Position numbers and translations under genes: made by a program. Below the pieces are notes generated by a model. That model did no database searches. It saw only the letters and a program-made list of their open reading frames with translations, and was not told the DNA's origin. A DNA stretch of 64,000 bases from Thuidium tamariscinum (lineage: Eukaryota; Streptophyta; Bryopsida; Hypnales; Thuidiaceae), in contig OX344752.2 of assembly GCA_947034885.2 (NCBI GenBank), forward strand, positions 2,790,001 through 2,854,000. Reading direction: 5' to 3'. This document shows, in pieces, positions 57,508 to 64,000 of the stretch (positions are counted from its first letter, which is position 1; every line of letters begins with the position of its first letter).

Positions 57508-59558
57508 GTGTACACAATGTTGAATCCGGAGGCGAATTCTTCCACATGGCTGATGGGCCTCTTCCTGATGCTCACCTGCGTCGCTGCTGGCGGAGTTCTT
57601 GCAATCCCAACGGATTCTGACCGGATGTCCGTGAGTGAAGCCTATTCCCACAACGACAGCTCTACCACACTCTACTCCTCTTACAACTACCTGAAATGCG
57701 CTTTCGATCTGCAAGTCACCGTGAACTCCACTGAGGACATCCGCGACCTCCTCCAGCTCTACACTTCTCGCAAGGAGCCCGTGAGGATTCGTGCCACTCG
57801 TCGCGGATTTCACAGCTCGATGGGCTTTGTCTGCGCCGGCCCACGAGGTAGCAGCTACGCGGAGTATCACAAGGTCGACGTTGCCAGGGATCGGGTGACC
57901 TCCGTCATGGTGCTGCTTCACCTCTTGAACCGCGTCGTGTCAGTGGATAGGGAGCTTCAGCAGCTGACCGTGGAACCCGGAATGACGCTCTGGGAGCTCA
58001 CTCGAGCAGCGGAAGCGAACAACATGTCGACTCCGCTGGGATCTTTGTCCCTGTACGCGAATTTGACGGTGGGTGGCTTGATCCTGTCGTCGGCTCATGG
58101 CTCCGGGTACCGCACTCCGAGCAGTCTGGGCGATCTCGTGCGGAAGGTGAAGTGGGTGGATGCGAGAGGGGAGATCATTGAGAGCGAGCTGCAGACGGAG
58201 CATGGAGCGAAAGAGGTGAGAGCTTTGGTGGGCGGATTGGGCTTGCTGGGGATTGTGACCGAGGTCACGCTTCAACTGCAACCGAATTCGCGGACGATTG
58301 TGGAGGTTCGAAAGGGTCTGGATGATACCCACATGGTGGGCGAGCTGAAGAAGCTCCTGGAGGAAGAAACGCCTTACGTGGTCACGACCTGGAGACCGGA
58401 CTTCGGAAAGTACAAGGTGGCTCTGTGGACCCAGGTGGAGGAGAAGGACTATGATGCAGCCACACTGCCGACATTCTACCCGAATGGGAGCATTGCAATA
58501 CTGACTGCAATCGACGTGCAGACGGCAAACGCGACGAAAGAGCTCCTGGCTGCTTGGGAGAGCGACGTAAGGGACGAGTCGCCTTCTGCCGACGTGTTGA
58601 ATTCAGGTTTTGGCAACAATTCACCATAGCCAACCTCGCGAGTGACCCATCTGTAGCCACCTTGTTTTATCCACCTGGATAATGAATGATAGACAATTGC
58701 TTTATGTTGATCGATTTTCGTCAAGCTTAATGAATTTCCCTCGTCTTTCCACTTCCAGGCGTCTGCACCATCAGTCAAATTACTTTCAACGCTTCGATGT
58801 TCCAGGACGGTCAGGGGACCTTCGTCGATCGCGCCACTATTCCTACCAACAAAGCACTGGTGTCCCCAGATTGCATTCCGAACTGCAGCTGGGACGTTCA
58901 TTACTCAGGCACGTTCGTGGAAGACACAGAGTTCACCATCAAGCTTTCGGATCTTGAAGACTGGGTTAACGATGTGAAACGAGTCGTGAGCCAAGATCTG
59001 GCCGAAGCTGATGCTCGCCTGAGCGCGCGCTACGGGGAAGGCAAGGTCAAGCTTTGCATGTCGCCGGGCATGTTCACACTGCGATTTGGCCGAGGAAACC
59101 AGAACCTGTTGTCCACAAGCACCGGCTTGCATGACGTCGTCTACGTGCAGATGTCGAACTTCCACTCAGCCCTGATCCCGAACAAGCTGTCCAAAGTGTC
59201 AACAATCATGGAAACAATCGAGCAGCTGACGCTGTGCAAATACAAGGGCCGGCCGCACTGGGGCAAGAACCATGAGCGCGTCGTTCGCCATCCACACTGT
59301 AAAGTTCTGGAAAATTTCCCAGCTGCGAATATTGCCGAACTCCTCAAGATGCAACAACTCCACGACCCCCGGAAAGTGTTTGAGCCAGAGCTCTTCAAGC
59401 AGGTGTTGCAGAAAAGGGGCCCGGAGTATTCTCCGCTTTGTACTCCCCACTACTGGTGCTATTGTGAAGCAGACTGGCACTGTCCTTCTGGCTTTCACTG
59501 CCGCGGTTCGCCCAGCTTTGCAGAGTACAAGATTTGCAAACTGGGGGAGCCCAGCTAG
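57508..59558 (+). CDS. L-gulonolactone/aldonolactone oxidase, secreted FAD enzyme
   Basis: Exons 57508-58606 and 58759-59558 (GT-AG, phase 1) encode 632 residues. Plant gulonolactone oxidases are about 570-600, so the length is slightly long. A hydrophobic signal peptide (LMGLFLMLTCVAAGG) starts near residue 15; ATG 57517 is an alternative start. The N-terminal FAD-binding domain has ATRRGFHSS, LTVGGLILSSAHGSG and GGLGLLGIVTEVTL. The C-terminal ALO domain has GRPHWGKNHE and LHDPRKVFEP. It ends in the plant-specific Cys-rich segment CYCEADWHCPSGFHC. Family members oxidise L-gulono-1,4-lactone or related lactones to ascorbate, giving H2O2. Usual RFSHS is RRGFHSS here and usual GSHGSS is SAHGSG; effect unknown. 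Substrate is inferred. Confidence 0.92.
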
Positions 59559-59978
59559 CTTTAATGTTTAAGCTTACTTAGTAAAGGACAAAGTTGCTAC
59601 ACTCAATCAATATCTTGAGAGTGCTCTGGGCCATATGCATTCTACCTACATTTAGCTTTGATGTTTTGTTATTCTGGAGTGGTTGCGGAGTCCGAGTTTT
59701 TTATGACTATGGAGACAATGATCCACTCTCAGCATAGGTAGGTTTTCAAAAATTGTTTGAATCTCCTATTCCATGCCAATTTTTATTTCAGACCAGAGAG
59801 TTAAAACTTGGGCAACTACTCATTTTTGCTCAACTGCAACATGGCATTTAGATAAATCCAACAACATCTCCTGGAGAGAATGTCAATTTCGTTAAATTGG
59901 GTAATCAAATGAAGGGTTATTATAATTATTTTGGTGTTAAATTATAGACTTGACTCGCATGTAAATTGGCATCATCAT
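59559..59978. other. 3' flank of the oxidase gene
   Basis: It probably contains the oxidase 3' UTR. From about 59900 it carries a dispersed repeat also seen at 41940-42050. Confidence 0.4.
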
Positions 59979-62405
59979 AATGAGTTTAGGATCTATTACC
60001 GAGGGATGTGAGGAACAAATTTAGACCTACTTCTAGACCAAATTCCCATTGCAAATATCACTCCTAACATCAAGTGCAAACATGTCCTAAAATCTCTGAA
60101 AATATAAGAAGCTATCACTGAACATTGCGATTAAAATCTGAGTCAAAGAATCCCAGCAGCTGCACAACCCACTGAGGCGGATTGGCAGACAATTAATATA
60201 ATTACGAAAAAAGGATTTTTGCAAACTGGAGGTTCATGCATTTGACGTACACGCAATCCATAAAAATGACTCAATTCGCAATTTTGCATGGCTCCTGTTC
60301 CCGGGCATGTGGAACCAAAATTGAGTATGACCAGTGCACAAGCAGCACAGCCAGAGGATTTCCACGTCAGGATATTTTGGAGACCCGAAACTTGGGCGTT
60401 TTCCAATCGACCGGTGGCTTCACTGATTTGGTCGTTAGTTCGTTTGATTCATGCTGCCACTGCAATTCAGTAGTGATCGAGACTTAGGTTTATGTAGATT
60501 ATTATTCTTTGGCTTCCGGTGATGTCGGTCTGCGGCAACTGCATGATCGATATTTCCTGGCTGTCACGTCTTCATGCGCTATGACACACGGAACTTGAAT
60601 CAATTGAAATTCAGACACTTCGATTCATTATTTGGCCGCTTCTGGATCATGTAATTTCGGACAAGTTAGTTTTCAGTTGTCTGCTGAAGTGCTCTTGAGC
60701 GCGGACAAAGCTAGAACTGCGCGTCGATTAGTTGGGCCACGAGATTGATCATGCACTCTGACTCTCTCATTGATTTAATTTTGTGAGGTTGGTTCCACGG
60801 CGCCAGCGAGCTACATACAGTATGTGACTCTAGTTTTCGCGACCTTCGTCTTGCACTGCATCCCAAAGAGTTCATTGTTCTTGTCTGCAATTCAATGGGA
60901 ACAAGGTCGTTGTAATTTACAACAGAGCTGAAGTTAAGTGATCGAAGTCTTGGTCCTTCGAGTTGCTGTTTTAATTCTTCATTAGTGTGAAGAATTTTAA
61001 GATTGGAGCTGGCAGGGAAAGCTTGTTGGCGGTTTGGTCGACTTCTTTGAATAAGAAAGCGAAGGCTACGCGCACATGGCGATCTGTAACCCTATTGCGA
61101 AAACATGGCGACATCGATCTGCCATTCTGCCTCCCACGATGATCCAAGCGCATTCTGAATCGAGCCGCCCACTTTCCTGTAAGTACACGTACAATGGGCC
61201 TTTTCATGCACTGTTAATTTTATGACATTGTGGCACAGAACCACATCCTCATGGCGTACTAAATAAGCGAAATCTTTTGACATACTCCAAGATTATTGCT
61301 CTTATTTAGAATGTGTGCATTGTGTCAATAATCTTGATGTTGTATTAATAGTTCTTCTAAGTAATTCTCACACTTTGAATAATTATTTGATGACGTAAAG
61401 ATACATTCTGATATTGCTCATTAGATTTTGGAGGAATTACTAGGGTTTATCAATGTATGCAAATATTTTCACTCGGGTTATTGAGGAAATCAACGATTGT
61501 CACGAGTTGGCTGAATTGAGCTACTATAGAGGTTTTGTTGAGCATGAGCGAATTGGATTTTTTTTTCTTGTCAATGCGATTTTAAGGACTGAGCTTTGAT
61601 ACAAAATTGGCAAATGTTTCACGCTCCATTTGAAGCCAACATTTGACGCCAACAATATGTATTTGGAGTTGACATTTTTTCCTCTGGTCTGGCTGTGCTG
61701 CTTGTGCACTGGTCATACTCAATTTTGGTTCCACATGCCCGGGAACATGAGCCATGCAAAATTGCAAATTGAGTCATTTGCATGGATTGCGTATAAGGTA
61801 AGAGGTCCTATAATGGACCATCTAAGGGCTGAAACAGAATTTCAGGGGGGTAAAAACTGTAGAAATATTTTTCAGTAAATTTTCCTTGAAAAACAAGTAG
61901 AATTGACATCTAACCCAAGTCGTTTCATATTTTTCTGAGCTTTTTTGAATTAGTTATCAAATTTTGAAGTTGGAAGGGCATAGAGCTGTAAAATGGTGCC
62001 CTAGCTACAATGTACACTGTCAGTACAGTGCTGAAGGCTATGAAAAAGCAACATGTTCAGCTACTGTACATTTAAGATAGGACACCATTTTAGAACCCGC
62101 TCCATTTAAGGGCCTTCTACCTTACATCAATGCATGAACCTCCAGTTTGCAAAAATTCTTTTTTTCGTAATATTCATTGTCTACCAATCCGGCTCAGTTG
62201 GTTGCATATGTAGGACCTAGTTGCTAGGATTCTTTGACTCAGATTTTAATTGCGATGTTCAGTGATATCTTCTCATATTTCTATAGATTTTAGGGCATGT
62301 TCACACTTGGTGTTAGGACTTAGGAGTGATATTTGCAATCTAAATTTGGTCAAGAAGTAGGTCTAAATTTGTTCCTAAGATCTTCACGTCCCTTAATAAC
62401 TCATG
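59979..62405. repeat. Large inverted duplication (arms 59979-60356 and 61679-62405)
   Basis: The right arm, reverse complemented, is collinear with the left: GGAACAAATTTAGACCTACTTCT, ATTTGCAATATCAC-type text, AAAATCTGAGTCAAAGAATC, TTTTTGCAAACTGGAGG, CATGGCTC.TGTTCCCGGGC and CAGTGCACAAGCAGCACAGC. The right arm is longer because it holds a MITE at 61796-62122. The unique spacer 60357-61678 shows no supported gene. Confidence 0.88.
61796..62122. mobile_element. TA-target MITE in the right arm of the inverted duplication (327 bp)
   Basis: TA at 61794-61795 and 62123-62124 flanks AGGTAAGAGGTCC and the opposed ..GGCCTTCTACCT. The interior shares CATCTAAGGGCT, GTAGAATTGACATCTAACC and TTTCATATTTTT with other copies. 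The left arm of the surrounding duplication lacks it; the empty TA is at 60248-60249. Confidence 0.88.
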
Positions 62406-62729
62406 AAAGTATACCTTTAGTTAATTCATGAAGATTATTAGAGTGTTTGTGTTTCCTTGGAATAAGCTTCAAAATCCCACTATTAAATTAATTTTAGTAA
62501 CGGATTGTCGGATTATGTCCTCAAACATAATGGAATTAGAATTGGAGCTTGTTCAATGAGTACTCAAAATAGTGAAATTAGGTTGTCCCATATTAATTTC
62601 TTGACATTTGATACTATATAAATATTTATTGATATTGTACAAGAATGCACTACTTTTGAATTAGGTATTGTTGTAATTGGGACTCATAAACCTCCATGTG
62701 TACAAATGGAACTTACAAATGTGTACAAA
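62406..62729. other. AT-rich intergenic
   Basis: No recognisable gene or element. Confidence 0.4.
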
Positions 62730-63420
62730 TGTCACTTCTAGCTACTCAAATCCAACCAAGTTACAAAGGATACTTTTTGTACAATCAAAGATTGGTTTGG
62801 AATTGGCAATAGCCTTGAAAGCTTACACCAATGACAACAATTTGAAAGATGCTGAAGTAAGTGAATAATATCCACCATTTTGACTTTTTCAATATTTTGT
62901 ATTTTTTTATACATATCTTAGGGCTTGTAATTTGTTCATAGTTGTTCATATATGATGCTGCTTTTTGTCAATTACAGGTATTGCAAGTTTATAGCTCATT
63001 GGTTGTACCTCCTCGTGTTGGTACTTGATTTGGGGATTGGCCAATGTATGCACGAGCATCTCACGAGTTCCATGGAAAAGAATGGTATAGTTCAGTTGCG
63101 ATTCAAATGGAAGATGTAGGTGAAGAAGAGAGGACTTCATATGGTCAGCTTCGTTTGCTATTTTGATGTAGTTTATTGGATGCAGAAAGAAATAAGGTAA
63201 CAAAAGATTTAGCATTTGTATGTATGTATCAATATGTGAGGTTCAACACTACTGTGGAGTGTGCAGAGTTGAAGTAGTCACAAGTAGAAGCTTATATTGT
63301 AATAAAAACAACTTCTATCCTCAAAGTTGTGCAAGTGGTTCCTCATTTTATGAAAGTAGGCTTTTTCTTTGTAAACTCATTCAAGTTTTAGGATCAGCTA
63401 GTGGCCATTAGATAGGACCA
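62730..63420 (+). pseudogene. Decayed coding relic, family not recognised
   Basis: Protein-like fragments in order: about 62757-62853 (KLQRILFVQSKIGLELAIAL.., before a GT site at 62854), about 62979-63198 (VLQVYSSLVVPPRV.., EFHGKEWYSSVAIQMED, TSYGQLRLLF), and about 63211-63400 (AFVCMYQYVRFNTTVECAEL, YIVIKTTSILKVVQVVPHF). Splice-like GT and AG sites separate them, but several in-frame stops break the chain. The text resembles a structured domain from a transposon or multi-copy host gene. I cannot name it. Confidence 0.45.
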
Positions 63421-64000
63421 ACTATAACCAACCTATAATAGCGTGATTCAAGTTTGGCCTCTGGGCTTCAAGGACAAGATGATGCATAAGTTGATGCGCC
63501 TATATTTGAGTATCTACAGGTATTTGGCTATCCCAATGTCTATGATTTCATATTACAAGGTTTGTTATCTTTTGTAGATGGTGAGGAAAAATTCTCTATT
63601 TGCTAGTGTTTTGTAACCTCAAGTCCATGATAATTTCAGATTCCATTGCAGTAATGGCTAGATTCAGTAGTGTTTTCTACATTTGATGGTTGCAGGAGAC
63701 ATAAGAAGTTTAATTTGGGGTTGCAATTGTGGTAGCGATCATGAAGGACGAAATGTCAGTGCTTACACTGTTCATCTGGTACAACTTTTTCATTTTCATC
63801 TTCCATTTTGAAATCCAAATGGAGTATTGTTCAGCTAGTGATAGATGGATTATAAGATGGATTAGATGGATTATTTGGATTAAATTTTTGCACCTACTCT
63901 ATCAACCACCTTGAACCGCACCTGCAAAAAATTATATAAAGGCACTATACAGTGTTGCATTGTTTGGCTTAGAAAGTCTCTCTTCTCCTTAACTAGTCTC
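63421..64000. other. AT-rich region to window end
   Basis: It may continue the relic (a GT-AG-like pattern and short open text near 63430-63530), but no frame is convincing. Confidence 0.35.

Noticed and set aside
57463..57921. 152-codon minus-strand frame at the start of the oxidase gene
   Set aside because: It is antisense to a strongly supported GC-rich exon with the expected FAD-domain motifs on the plus strand.

Overview
The window is nuclear DNA from a land plant. The evidence is four spliced genes with plant architecture: a PLIP-type class-3 lipase, a signal peptide peptidase-like protease with a lumenal PA domain, an L-gulonolactone oxidase with the plant Cys-rich tail, and a diverged beta-class DNA methyltransferase-like protein. 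Compact GC-richer genes sit in long, very AT-rich, repeat-filled intergenic DNA. DN4MT-type methyltransferases are known from bryophytes and ferns, so a bryophyte or other seedless plant is plausible. I cannot name the species.

Layout. 1-2070: 3' part of the methyltransferase-like gene. 2071-36248: about 34 kb with no convincing protein gene, made of AT-rich DNA, tandem repeats, a 468-bp near-perfect foldback and many small non-autonomous transposable elements. 36249-39612: plastid-lipase-like gene, four exons. 39613-47820: second repeat-rich block. 47821-53912: signal peptide peptidase-like gene, 14 exons, with a transposable element in intron 12. 54703-55605: intronless DWNN-RING gene. 57508-59558: gulonolactone oxidase, two exons. 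59559-64000: a large inverted duplication and a decayed coding relic.

The main discovery is a set of non-autonomous elements with piggyBac hallmarks: TTAA at both ends, termini reading CCC(C)T inward, and several subfamilies (complete or near-complete copies at 16908, 20730, 21928, 22991, 24439, 42964, 45483 and 52414, plus fragments). Two inserted into one unit of a local duplication. The sister unit keeps a near-empty site, which supports insertion at TTAA with TTAA duplication. None encodes a transposase. Beside them are a hAT-type MITE family (four copies with 8-bp duplications), a TA-target MITE family (one insertion dated against an empty inverted copy), nested insertions and a retroposed tail.

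The four complete genes do not form a pathway: lipid hydrolysis in plastids, intramembrane proteolysis in endomembranes, a putative ubiquitin ligase, and ascorbate-type lactone oxidation. All exon boundaries were read by eye from GT/GC-AG sites and phase continuity; family calls come from motifs, not database searches.
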